Below, one piece after another: positions 39,143 through 47,435 of a stretch of DNA of 64,000 bases. Location of the stretch: positions 1 to 64,000 of the forward strand of contig NZ_JAMXIC010000021.1 of NCBI RefSeq assembly GCF_027587375.1, given 5' to 3'. This DNA is from Arthrobacter sp. B2a2-09. GTDB lineage: Bacteria; Actinomycetota; Actinomycetes; Actinomycetales; Micrococcaceae. The position numbers were made by a program, and so were the translations under genes. Position 1 is the stretch's first letter; each line of letters opens with the position of its first letter. Below the pieces are notes generated by a model, which ran no database searches, was not told the DNA's origin, and was given only the letters and a program-made list of their open reading frames with translations.

Positions 39143-39676
39143 GTGAAGCTCTTTGGAAAGCCTCAACCCGTCAGCCTGGCCCTGTTGGCCACGGGCGTCG
39201 CGTTGACCATCTCGGCTTGCGGGTCGTCCCCTGCAAGCACGGCATCCCAAGGGGCGGCGCCAACATCGTCCGGGGCGGTCACTGCCTCGGCAAGTCCGGC
39301 GCCGGCTACCACTTCCACGGCAGCCGCAGGAGCTTCCGCTGCCGTCGGCGCCCTGGTCCCGGGATTCCCCCAGCAACTGATTCCACTGATGCCCCAGGCA
39401 GCAGTCGAATCCAGCAGTTTCGATAAGAACTCCTCCCCGGCCTCGGTGGCCCTGGTGGGCACCATTACGTCCCCGGCGGACGCAGTAGTGGCCTTTTATA
39501 CCTCTGCGCTGACGGTGCAGGGCTTTAAGGAAGTTCCCGGAAACACTGTGGGAAGTATCAAATCAAAGGACTTCCTCCGTGGCGACAATGAAACGGTGAA
39601 TATCTCGGTGGTGGAAACCACAGGCAAATCCACGTTCACCATCGGTGCCAACGTGGCCGCCGGGTCAATCAAGTGA
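39143..39676 (+). CDS. Putative lipoprotein
   Basis: A 177-residue secreted lipoprotein. The signal peptide is MKLFGKPQPVSLALLATGVALTISAC with lipobox I-S-A-C and Cys26. A Ser/Ala/Thr/Pro linker runs to about residue 70. The rest is a folded domain (SSPASVALVGTITSPADAVVAFYTSALTVQGFKEV, then ETVNISVVETTGKSTFTIGANV) that reads as an alpha/beta surface domain; I do not recognise its family. The GTG start has AGGAGGAAATCCCT upstream. It overlaps the prenyl synthase start by 4 bp, so the two are made together. Confidence 0.85.
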   Translation: MKLFGKPQPVSLALLATGVALTISACGSSPASTASQGAAPTSSGAVTASASPAPATTSTAAAGASAAVGALVPGFPQQLIPLMPQAAVESSSFDKNSSPASVALVGTITSPADAVVAFYTSALTVQGFKEVPGNTVGSIKSKDFLRGDNETVNISVVETTGKSTFTIGANVAAGSIK

Positions 39677-40764
39677 CCACGGAGAGCCTCGGTTCGGAAC
39701 AGAGCCGTTTTGTGGCCGACGTCGCCGCCAAACTTAACGGCTTCCTTGGGGTGCAACAAGAAACCATGGCCACCATCTCCCCCGACGTCGCTCCCCTCAT
39801 GGGCTCAATCACGAGCCTTGTGACAGGTGGCAAACGGCTCCGGGCCCTGATGTGCTACTGGGGGTGGCGAGGTGCCGGGGGTGAGTCCGCGCATCCGGAC
39901 ATCATCACTGCTGGCTGCGCTTTGGAACTTTTTCAGGCTGCGGCCCTGATTCACGATGACATCATCGACCGCTCTGATACACGGCGCGGCGGTCCAAGCG
40001 TCCACAAGCGGTTCAGCCAACTCCATGAGGGCCAAGGCTGGGCCCTCGACAGCGAACGGTTCGGGCATGCGGCCGCCATTCTGACCGGAGACCTGTGCCT
40101 GTCCTTCAGCGAAGAGGCGTTCACGGAGATTGGCGGCAGGGCAGCCTCCGGAACGCCTGCGCGGCGGATCTTCAACCTGATGCGCGCCGAGGTCATGGCC
40201 GGCCAATACCTGGACATCCTGGAGGAAGTTGCAGGCCCGGTGCGGGACCGCGCAGGTGCCGTCCACCGCGCCCAGTCCATCATCCGTTTCAAATCGGCAA
40301 AGTACTCAACGGAACACCCCTTGGCTCTTGGTGGGGCCTTGGCCGGTGCCAGTGAAGAGCTCCTGCGAGGCTATTCCGCCTTCGCGTTGCCGCTTGGTGA
40401 GGCATTCCAGTTACGCGACGACGTCCTGGGGGTATTCGGAGACCCCGGGACTACGGGAAAGCCCGCGGGGGATGACCTCCGCGAAGGCAAGCGGACCGTG
40501 CTGGTGGGCTTCGCCATCAACCAGGCCGGGGCTACTGATTCGAGCTACATCGATACCATGCTCGGAAGGCAGGACCTTGGCGAGGCCGAGGTTGCCGAAA
40601 TCAGGCGGATCATCGTGGATTGCGGCGCGCTCGAAGCCACGGAATCAATGATCGAAGAGCTCAGCAACGAGGCTTTCGAAGCCTTGGAACGCCTCCCCCT
40701 GGCTGAACTCCCGCTTACCGCACTGAGGCAGTTGGCCGAAGCCGCCGTCAGCCGGGCTGCGTGA
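39673..40764 (+). CDS. idsA: Polyprenyl (geranylgeranyl-type) diphosphate synthase
   Basis: Builds isoprenoid diphosphates from IPP and allylic primers, for menaquinone, carotenoid or carrier lipids. The 363 residues have the first aspartate-rich motif AALIHDDIIDRSDTRRGGPS (DDxxD) and the second region FQLRDDVLGVFGDPGTTGKPAGDDLREGKRT. SFRC-like motifs KYSTEHPLALGGALAG also fit. Chain length cannot be set from sequence, although the bulky residues before DDxxD (E-L-F-Q-A-A-A) suggest C15-C20. The GTG start overlaps the lipoprotein stop. M. tuberculosis idsA2 (Rv2173) sits in the same neighbourhood. Confidence 0.93.
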   Translation: MTTESLGSEQSRFVADVAAKLNGFLGVQQETMATISPDVAPLMGSITSLVTGGKRLRALMCYWGWRGAGGESAHPDIITAGCALELFQAAALIHDDIIDRSDTRRGGPSVHKRFSQLHEGQGWALDSERFGHAAAILTGDLCLSFSEEAFTEIGGRAASGTPARRIFNLMRAEVMAGQYLDILEEVAGPVRDRAGAVHRAQSIIRFKSAKYSTEHPLALGGALAGASEELLRGYSAFALPLGEAFQLRDDVLGVFGDPGTTGKPAGDDLREGKRTVLVGFAINQAGATDSSYIDTMLGRQDLGEAEVAEIRRIIVDCGALEATESMIEELSNEAFEALERLPLAELPLTALRQLAEAAVSRAA

Positions 40765-40801
40765 ACCCTTGCGTAAATCCAGGTTAAGGACAGTCTAAAT
40801 A

Positions 40802-40863
40802 CCTGCCTTAAATACAGTGGTGGCGATCAGCAAGCTGATCGCCACCACTGTATTTAAGGCAGG
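40802..40863. terminator. 62-bp perfect palindrome (bidirectional terminator)
   Basis: A 30-base arm starting CCTGCCTTAAATACAGTGG (40802-40831) and its exact complement (40834-40863) flank a 2-nt AA centre. It lies between the convergent idsA and Rv2175c-like stops. There is no T tract outside, although AAATAC sequences lie within the arms. Confidence 0.8.
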
Positions 40864-40869
40864 AGTCCC

Positions 40870-41223
40870 TTACCAGGCAAGTGATTGAGCCCTGCGTCGG
40901 ATTTCAGTCTTGCGCCCTTCACGCAGCGCGTCGACAGGGCGGCCACGCAGTGACTCATCCGGAGTGAAAAGCCACGCAATGAGCTCCTCATCCGTGTACC
41001 CGGCATCGCCAAGCACTGCGATGGTGCCCTTCAGGCTATCCACCACATGACCGTCCTGGATAAAAAGGGCAGGAATCGAACGGATGTTGCGTTCGCCCAC
41101 TCTCACAGCCACCACTGCACGCTCATCCAGAAGACCGTGGACCTTGGTGATTGAAACGTTCAGCAGCTCTGCCACATCGGGCAGCGGCAGCCAATCGGAA
41201 ACGAGGCTTTCTACATTACTCAC
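40870..41223 (-). CDS. Rv2175c-like DNA-binding protein
   Basis: A 117-residue protein with a winged helix-turn-helix at the N-terminus (LPLPDVAELLNVSITKVHGLLDERAVVAVRVGERNIRSIPALF) and a C-terminal helical part (VLGDAGYTDEELIAWLFTPDESLRGRPVDALREGRKTEIRRRAQSLAW). This matches M. tuberculosis Rv2175c, a DNA-binding protein that PknL phosphorylates near its N-terminus (Thr9 there; Ser6 and Ser9 occur here). A PknL-like PASTA kinase lies 1.7 kb away on the other strand, as in mycobacteria. The link is inference by synteny. Confidence 0.9.
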   Translation of the reverse strand: MSNVESLVSDWLPLPDVAELLNVSITKVHGLLDERAVVAVRVGERNIRSIPALFIQDGHVVDSLKGTIAVLGDAGYTDEELIAWLFTPDESLRGRPVDALREGRKTEIRRRAQSLAW

Positions 41224-41447
41224 GGATCAAGATTGCCACGCCCGCGCGCTTTGCGCCTAGCCAGACGGACGGTGGGAGCGGAATTTGTGTCCTCGAATTG
41301 CCCAAGAATCGAATGCGCCGGGATTTCTTGTGCGGAATCGAAAAATGTGAGAGATTCACATTGATCACATTTGCATCACTACTCACTTTAGTAACACTGG
41401 CAACAGCGGCATTCCCAACATCCGCTGCTGAGATGAGGATTGCTCCC

Positions 41448-42809
41448 ATGACGACGCCCCGCTCGCCCAAGAAGACAACGAGCATGCCCATAATTGCGGC
41501 CACCACAGCGGCACTGCCCGCCGTCATGCTCTCTTCATTGGCGCTCGCCCCAGCGGCAACCGCGCTTCCAGCGGTACAAACCCAGAAGATTCCTGCGTCG
41601 CTGGCTGCGGCCATGCAAGCGCAGGCCTCGGCTGTGTCTGCAAACGTCATTCCCGCGTCTGCGGTTGCCGCCACCATCCCGGCTGCCATGCAGCCCATGG
41701 CACCGGCGACTCCGGCCACGTACACCATCGTCCGGGGCGATACCATCAGCGGCATCGCGGCCCGCTACGGGTTGAACACCAACACCGTCCTGCAGCTCAA
41801 CGGGCTCTCGGCCAACACCATCATCTACCCGGGACAACAGATCAAGCTGTCCGGTTCCGGGACTGCTCCAAGTGCGCCGGCACCCGCGCCGAGCCCGGCC
41901 CCCAGCCCGTCGTCGTCGTCGGCTGCCAGCTACACAGTCAAGTCCGGGGATACCCTGAGCGGCATTGCGGCCCGCCACGGCGTGGCGCTGTCAGACGTCT
42001 TCACGTGGAACGGCCTCAACGGCGGGTCCATCATCTACCCGGGACAGAAGATCAAGGTCGGCCCGGGAACGAACGCACCAGCTCCTTCAGCACCGGCCCC
42101 GGCGCCTGCTCCCGCGCCGGCGGCACCAGCACTTGCCAACACCGGCTCGTACACCATCAAGTCGGGTGACACTTTGGGCGGCATCGCGTCCCGCATTGGC
42201 GTCTCCCTGTCATCGCTGCTCTCAGCCAACAAGCTGTCCATGAGCACCATCATTTATCCGGGGCAGAAGCTCGCCATCCCGGGCGCTTCTGCGGCCCCAG
42301 CCCCGGCTCCCGTCAGCACCCCCTTGGTTCCGAGCACGTTCCTGGGCTACACCTACCCGGATGCGGTGGTCAGTTCAGCCAATGCGAACAAGGCCCTGCT
42401 CAATGCTTCCCCGGTTCCCAGCACCGCCCAGATGAAGGCTATCGTCGCCGATACCGCCCGTCGGATGGGCGTGGACCCTTCGTTGGCCATGGCATTCGCC
42501 TACCAGGAATCCGGTTTCAACCAGCGTGCGGTCTCTCCTGCCAACGCCATCGGCACGATGCAGGTGATTCCGTCCTCCGGAGAATGGGCTTCGCAACTGG
42601 TGGGACGCAAGCTCAACATCCTGGATCCGTATGACAACGTGACCGCCGGAATCGCCATCATCCGGACCCTCGTGAATACCAGCAAGGATTTGAACACGGC
42701 CATCGCAGGCTACTACCAGGGCCAGTACTCGGTGAGCAAGCACGGCATGTACGACGACACCAAGGCCTACGTCGCCTCGATCCTGGCCCTGAAGAAGAAC
42801 TTCAGCTAA
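41448..42809 (+). CDS. Secreted LysM protein with lytic transglycosylase domain
   Basis: A peptidoglycan-binding and likely cleaving enzyme. From ATG 41448 (AGGA upstream) it is 453 residues. The signal peptide is in MTTPRSPKKTTSMPIIAATTAALPAVMLSSLALAPAATA. Three LysM domains follow: YTIVRGDTISGIAARYGLNTNTVLQLNGLS, YTVKSGDTLSGIAARHGVALSDVFTWNGLN and YTIKSGDTLGGIASRIGVSLSSLLSANKLS, each with IIYPGQ and separated by Pro/Ala linkers. The last 150 residues are an SLT-type domain with the catalytic Glu in AFAYQESGFNQRAVSPANAIGTMQVIP. An upstream TTG or ATG (41433) could start it. Confidence 0.92.
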   Translation: MTTPRSPKKTTSMPIIAATTAALPAVMLSSLALAPAATALPAVQTQKIPASLAAAMQAQASAVSANVIPASAVAATIPAAMQPMAPATPATYTIVRGDTISGIAARYGLNTNTVLQLNGLSANTIIYPGQQIKLSGSGTAPSAPAPAPSPAPSPSSSSAASYTVKSGDTLSGIAARHGVALSDVFTWNGLNGGSIIYPGQKIKVGPGTNAPAPSAPAPAPAPAPAAPALANTGSYTIKSGDTLGGIASRIGVSLSSLLSANKLSMSTIIYPGQKLAIPGASAAPAPAPVSTPLVPSTFLGYTYPDAVVSSANANKALLNASPVPSTAQMKAIVADTARRMGVDPSLAMAFAYQESGFNQRAVSPANAIGTMQVIPSSGEWASQLVGRKLNILDPYDNVTAGIAIIRTLVNTSKDLNTAIAGYYQGQYSVSKHGMYDDTKAYVASILALKKNFS

Positions 42810-42822
42810 GTCACGTCGCATA

Positions 42823-42863
42823 ACACGGGCCCGGATCGCATGTCGATTCGGGCCCGTGTTTTT
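42823..42863 (+). terminator. Terminator after the LysM/transglycosylase gene
   Basis: ACACGGGCCCGGATCG (42823-42838) pairs with CGATTCGGGCCCGTGT (42844-42859) with one G-T pair and a 5-nt loop, followed by TTTTT. This is a classical rho-independent terminator. Confidence 0.85.
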
Positions 42864-42882
42864 GCTCAACTAGGATCGTAGG

Positions 42883-44973
42883 GTGCAGGAACAAGTTTCG
42901 GACCATCTCCTCGGATCCCTCGTGGACGGGCGCTACCTGGTGCGATCGCGCCTTGCGAGCGGCGGAATGTCAACCGTCTATCTCGCCACCGACAAGCGGC
43001 TCGACCGCGACGTGGCGCTCAAAGTGCTGCATCCGCTCTTGGCCAATGACCAAAATTTCCTCGACCGCTTGCAGCGTGAGGCCCGGGCCGCGGCCAGCCT
43101 TTCCCACCCGCACGTCGTGGGGGTCCTCGACCACGGACAGGACGGCCACATTGCGTACATCGTCATGGAGTACATCAAAGGCCACACTCTGCGCGACGTC
43201 CTCAACGAGAAGGCAGCCCTTCCACCCCGGCTGGCCTTTGCACTGATCGACCCCGTCATCGAAGGGCTCGCGGCCGCCCATGCTGCAGGGCTGATTCACC
43301 GCGACGTGAAACCGGAGAATGTCCTGATCGCCGACGACGGCCGCATCAAGGTGGGCGATTTCGGCCTGGCCCGGGCGGTCACTGCGACGACCAGCACCGG
43401 CGCCCTGATCGGCACGGTGGCATATTTGGCTCCCGAACTGGTCCTCGGCAAACCCGCCGATGCCCGGAGCGACATCTACTCTGCCGGCATCATGCTTTAC
43501 GAGATGCTTACCGGCGAGCAACCCTATGCGGGCGACGTTCCCATCCAGGTTGCCTACCAGCACGTCAACGCGGCGGTCGCTCCGCCGTCGCTCGCTGTGC
43601 CCGGACTTGCTACGGACGTGGACGAACTCGTCCAGTGGTGCACCGCGAAGGAACCCGAAGAGCGTCCAGTGGACGGTTCTGCGCTCCTGTCGGAACTGCG
43701 GCATATCCGGACGACCTTGAGCGACGCGCAACTGGACATCAACCCGCCGGCAGCCAAGGCGGCAAGGCCCGAAGGGCAACAAGAAGCGGCCGGGGCAACC
43801 GCGGTGGTCGCCCCTTTCCATGCTGAACGCACTGAGCCCCTGGAACGGATCGGCCGCCCGACGGAGATCATCTCAAGCCAGCGCAATCCAACCACGGTGC
43901 TTCCGCCGTCGGGGTTCTCCCCCGGTGCCGCGTCTTTCGACGTCCAGGTGCCACAGGACCGGGCGCCCCAAGCACCGGCCGGAGCCCCGGCGAGCAAGCG
44001 CGACATCAAGAGGATGGCGCGCCAGGAAGAGAAGGACCGCGCCCGGGCCGCGGCCACGCCGTCGCGCTCCTTGCGGGAAGGCAATCCGCGCCGCCGGGCG
44101 GTGATCTGGACGATTGTCGTGATTGTCCTGGCGATCCTTGCCACTGCGGCAGGCTGGTTCTTCGGCATGGGGCCCGGCTCGCCCGGAACCATTCCCGACA
44201 CCAAGAACAAAACGGTTGCGGAGGCACAGCAGCTGCTGAGAACCGCAGGCTTCCAATCCGAGCCAAAGGACGTGTTCGACGACGACGTCACGGCCGGGTT
44301 GGCAGTTGGTTCCGAGCCCTCGTCTGGCCAGGTGGTCCGGAAGTTCCAAGCGGTCTCGCTCTTCGTCTCGAAGGGTCCGCAGTTGTTTCCGCTCGCTGCG
44401 ATGCCGGGCTTGACACTCGACCAGGCAAAGAATGCCCTTGGCGTGGCCGGGATGACGCTCGGCAAAGTCACCGAGCAGTATGACGACAAAGTGCCCTCAG
44501 GCTCGGTCATCTCCCAGTCCCCGGCCCAGGACACCGCAGTCCGCCACGGCACCCCGGTGGCACTGGTGGTTTCCAAGGGACCCCAGCCCCTCCCGGTACC
44601 CGATGTCCGCGGCATGACTCAGCAAGCAGCCGTCCAAGCGATCAGCGACGCCGGATTGACCGCGAAAATTGCGCCGGAACCCGTCAACGACAAAAAGGTC
44701 CCCGCAGGAGCCGTGGTCAGCCAGACCCCTGCCAACGGCACCTTAGTCCGCGGCGACGCGGTGACGTTGACCCTGTCCAAAGGGCCGAAAATGGTGCACG
44801 TCCCCAACTTCATCGGCAAGCAGGCGGACGCCGCCCGCAAAGCCTTGGAGTCGCTCGGATTCGACGTCAAGATCAACAACATCCTGGGTGGCTTCTTCGG
44901 CACCGTCCGTGACCAGAACCCCGTGGACAGCGATGCGCCGGAGGGCTCCGTCGTCACCTTGACCGTCGTGTAG
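42883..44973 (+). CDS. pknL: PASTA-domain serine/threonine protein kinase (PknL position)
   Basis: A 696-residue membrane receptor kinase. The kinase domain covers about 17-280: glycine loop LASGGMSTVYLA, Lys47 in VALKVLH, catalytic loop HRDVKPENVLI (139-149, Asp141) and DFG at 159-161. A Pro/Ala/Gln-rich juxtamembrane linker precedes one helix (AVIWTIVVIVLAILATAAGWFFG, about 406-428). Outside lie four PASTA domains with the usual VSKGPQ endings; PASTA domains bind peptidoglycan fragments or lipid II. It starts at GTG 42883, 20 bp after a terminator. The place matches PknL, but PknL of M. tuberculosis has no PASTA repeats. Confidence 0.93.
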   Translation: MQEQVSDHLLGSLVDGRYLVRSRLASGGMSTVYLATDKRLDRDVALKVLHPLLANDQNFLDRLQREARAAASLSHPHVVGVLDHGQDGHIAYIVMEYIKGHTLRDVLNEKAALPPRLAFALIDPVIEGLAAAHAAGLIHRDVKPENVLIADDGRIKVGDFGLARAVTATTSTGALIGTVAYLAPELVLGKPADARSDIYSAGIMLYEMLTGEQPYAGDVPIQVAYQHVNAAVAPPSLAVPGLATDVDELVQWCTAKEPEERPVDGSALLSELRHIRTTLSDAQLDINPPAAKAARPEGQQEAAGATAVVAPFHAERTEPLERIGRPTEIISSQRNPTTVLPPSGFSPGAASFDVQVPQDRAPQAPAGAPASKRDIKRMARQEEKDRARAAATPSRSLREGNPRRRAVIWTIVVIVLAILATAAGWFFGMGPGSPGTIPDTKNKTVAEAQQLLRTAGFQSEPKDVFDDDVTAGLAVGSEPSSGQVVRKFQAVSLFVSKGPQLFPLAAMPGLTLDQAKNALGVAGMTLGKVTEQYDDKVPSGSVISQSPAQDTAVRHGTPVALVVSKGPQPLPVPDVRGMTQQAAVQAISDAGLTAKIAPEPVNDKKVPAGAVVSQTPANGTLVRGDAVTLTLSKGPKMVHVPNFIGKQADAARKALESLGFDVKINNILGGFFGTVRDQNPVDSDAPEGSVVTLTVV

Positions 44974-44982
44974 GACGCCCCC

Positions 44983-45028
44983 ATACAGGAAAGGCGATCC
45001 GGAACATTCCGGATCGCCTTTCCTGTAT
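44983..45028. terminator. 46-bp perfect palindrome between pknL and aroG
   Basis: A 22-base arm starting ATACAGGAAAGGCGATCC (44983-45004) pairs exactly with 45007-45028 around CA, between convergent stop codons. It likely ends both transcripts. Confidence 0.8.
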
Positions 45029-45051
45029 CGGGCCTGCTCGCAGGAGCTGGA

Positions 45052-46479
45052 CTACCGCTTTGTGAGGGCTCCAGCCACGAGGAATGCCATCTCGAGGGAC
45101 TGCATGTGGTTCAGGCGCGGATCGCACACCGACTCGTAGCGGTCCAGGAAGGCGTCCTGGTCAATGGGATCGGCGCCGCCAAGGCATTCCGCGACGTCGT
45201 CGCCGGTCATCTCCATGTGCAAGCCACCGGGTACCGTGCCCAGGGCGTGGTGGACCTCGAAGAAACCGCGGACTTCGTCCACGACGTCGTCGAAGTTGCG
45301 GGTCTTGTACCCGTTGGGCGAGGTGACCGTGTTCCCGTGCATCGGGTCGGTGACCCAGAGAACCTGCGCGCCGGAGGCCGTAACCTTCTCGACGACGGCG
45401 GGCAGCTTCTCGCGGATGTTCTTGGAACCCATCCGGGTGATGAAGGTGAGGCGGCCAGGCTCGCGGTTCGGGTCCAGCTTGTCAATAAGGCGCAACGCGT
45501 CGTCTCCCGAGGTCCCGGGACCGAGCTTGACGCCGATCGGATTGCGCACGCGGGACAGGAAGTCCACATGCGCATGATCGAGCTCACGCGTGCGCTCACC
45601 GATCCAGAGGAAGTGCCCGGATGTGTCGTAGGGAAGTCCCGTGCGGGAGTCGATGCGCGTCAGGGCGCGCTCGTAGTCCAGCAGCAGTGCCTCGTGACTG
45701 GCGAAGAACTCCACGCGCTTGAGGGCTTCGAAATCGGCACCGCAGGATGCCATGAACTTGATGGCACGGTCGATGTCCCTCGCCAAGGACTCGTAGCGGG
45801 CATGGGCGGGGTTTTCGGTGAAGCCCTTGTTCCAGAGGTGCACCAGGCGAAGATCGGCGAAGCCGCCCTGCGTGAAGGCGCGGATGAGGTTCAGCGTGGA
45901 AGCCGAGGTGTGGTAGGCCTTCAACATGCGGCTGGCATCGTGGGCGCGGGACTCCGGCGTGAAGTCGTAGCCGTTGACGATGTCGCCGCGGTAGGCAGGC
46001 AAGGTCACGCCGTCGCGGGTTTCCTCGTTCGACGACCGTGGCTTGGCGAACTGGCCGGCCATGCGGCCCATCTTGATGACGGGCATCGCCGCACCATAGG
46101 TGAGGACAACGGCCATCTGCAGGATGGTGCGGACCCGGGCGCTGATCTTGTCAGCGGTGGCGTCTCCGAATGTCTCGGCGCAGTCGCCGCCTTGAAGCAG
46201 GAATGCCTTGCCCTGGGCCGCAGCGGCCAAACGCTCGCGCAAGATGTCGACTTCGCCCGCGAAGACCAGCGGCGGAAGCACAGAGAGTTCTTTGACGGAG
46301 GCATCGAAGACGCCTCTGTCGGTCCAGGTGGGTTGCTGCGAGATAGGCATCTGACGCCAATCGTCCAAGCCGGGATAGTTTGCCGCGCCACTTTGCGCGG
46401 TGCTGGTCAGGGGGCTGCCCAGGGAACTAGTCAGGGTGCCGGTCACGGACGGTGCGGGGTTCGCGGATAGCTCAGTCAC
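45052..46479 (-). CDS. aroG: 3-deoxy-7-phosphoheptulonate synthase, class II
   Basis: First step of the shikimate pathway: condenses PEP and erythrose 4-phosphate to DAHP. The 475 residues match the class II (plant/actinobacterial) type. Seen in order: WRQMPISQQPTWTD near 42, FLLQGGDCAETFGD, KMGRMAGQFAKPRS, RGDIVNGYDFTPESRAHDASRMLKAYHTS, SHEALLLDYERALTR, VGTGXX-like LGPGTSGDDALRLIDKLDP and VTDPMHGNTVTSPNGYKTRNF. The metal ligands include the Cys in QGGDCAE and the His in DPMHGN. The neighbour order pknL-aroG matches M. tuberculosis Rv2176-Rv2178c. Confidence 0.95.
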   Translation of the reverse strand: MTELSANPAPSVTGTLTSSLGSPLTSTAQSGAANYPGLDDWRQMPISQQPTWTDRGVFDASVKELSVLPPLVFAGEVDILRERLAAAAQGKAFLLQGGDCAETFGDATADKISARVRTILQMAVVLTYGAAMPVIKMGRMAGQFAKPRSSNEETRDGVTLPAYRGDIVNGYDFTPESRAHDASRMLKAYHTSASTLNLIRAFTQGGFADLRLVHLWNKGFTENPAHARYESLARDIDRAIKFMASCGADFEALKRVEFFASHEALLLDYERALTRIDSRTGLPYDTSGHFLWIGERTRELDHAHVDFLSRVRNPIGVKLGPGTSGDDALRLIDKLDPNREPGRLTFITRMGSKNIREKLPAVVEKVTASGAQVLWVTDPMHGNTVTSPNGYKTRNFDDVVDEVRGFFEVHHALGTVPGGLHMEMTGDDVAECLGGADPIDQDAFLDRYESVCDPRLNHMQSLEMAFLVAGALTKR

Positions 46480-46545
46480 TCTCCAAGACTAGTTGCCTTG
46501 CGCGCTGTTCGGGGCACGGCTTCCGTAACCCTTATTCGCTGGTCG

Positions 46546-47382
46546 TCACACTTTCCGGGTGACTGTGCCGCCGCCGTCGTCCGACCCTGGCCCCGGAAGC
46601 TGCCCGGCCAGCCGCTGCTTGACGACGGCGGCGTATTCGTCCACGTATTCCTGCCCGGAGAGCCGCATGAGTTCGTACATGATTTCATCGGTCACGGCGC
46701 GTTGAACGGAGCGGTCTTCCTCTTGGCCGTAGTACCGGCTGAAGTCCAACGGTTGCCCGAAAATGATCCCGATCCGGCGGATGTTGGGCAAACGCTTGCC
46801 GATGGGTTGGACTTTCTCGGTGCCGATCATCGCTACGGGAACAACGGGCACCCGGGTTTGGAGGGCAAGTTTGGCGACTCCCACTTTGCCTCGGTATAGC
46901 TTGGCATCGGGACTGCGGGTGCCCTCCGGGTAGATGCCCAGCAGGCCGCCGTCGGCCAGGACGTCCCTGCCGGCCTGCAAGGACAACTCGGACGCAGCCC
47001 CGCCCGAACGGTCCATCGGCAACTGGTTGGTGAGCCGGAAGAACATGGCCGTGAGCCTGCCCTTGAGCCCCGTGCCCGTGAAGTACTCGGACTTGGCCAG
47101 GAAACTGACGCGCCGGGGCACCATCACCGGCATGAAGATCGAGTCTGAAAAGGACAAATGATTGGATGCGAGTATCGCGGCGCCATCGTGGGGAACATTG
47201 TCGAGGCCCTTGACCCAAGGGCGGAACAGCAATCTGAGAAGCGGACCCAGAAAGATCCGTTTCATGACCCAATAGAACACTTTGGTTCCTCTCAGGGGCG
47301 GCGTCTGCACGGCCTCCGGACGGTCCCGGCCGGCACTCAGAAGCCACCCTACTCCAGTGAGAAATGTCCCGAACAGTGACAC
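46546..47382 (-). CDS. 1-acylglycerol-3-phosphate O-acyltransferase (PlsC family)
   Basis: Acylates lysophosphatidate or a related lipid in phospholipid synthesis at the membrane. The 278-residue protein has the HX4D motif in ASNHLSFSDSIFMP and the EGTR motif in IYPEGTRSPDAKLYRGKVG. A third conserved region is VPVVPVAMIGTEKV. The first 40 residues are poorly conserved; M40 (position 47265) or an upstream GTG near 47283 could be the true start. It follows aroG by 66 bp upstream and is divergent from the esterase gene. M. tuberculosis Rv2182c has the same place. Confidence 0.92.
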   Translation of the reverse strand: MSLFGTFLTGVGWLLSAGRDRPEAVQTPPLRGTKVFYWVMKRIFLGPLLRLLFRPWVKGLDNVPHDGAAILASNHLSFSDSIFMPVMVPRRVSFLAKSEYFTGTGLKGRLTAMFFRLTNQLPMDRSGGAASELSLQAGRDVLADGGLLGIYPEGTRSPDAKLYRGKVGVAKLALQTRVPVVPVAMIGTEKVQPIGKRLPNIRRIGIIFGQPLDFSRYYGQEEDRSVQRAVTDEIMYELMRLSGQEYVDEYAAVVKQRLAGQLPGPGSDDGGGTVTRKV

Positions 47383-47435
47383 GATGGACTCATCACGGAA
47401 AGCAGTGCCGCCAACAGAGTAGCCTCGGAGTCATC

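Noticed and set aside
41224-41447. c-di-AMP riboswitch upstream of the LysM/transglycosylase gene
   Set aside because: Such riboswitches often precede cell wall hydrolase genes in actinobacteria, but I could not find the conserved GGGGTGAA-type end or paired core here.
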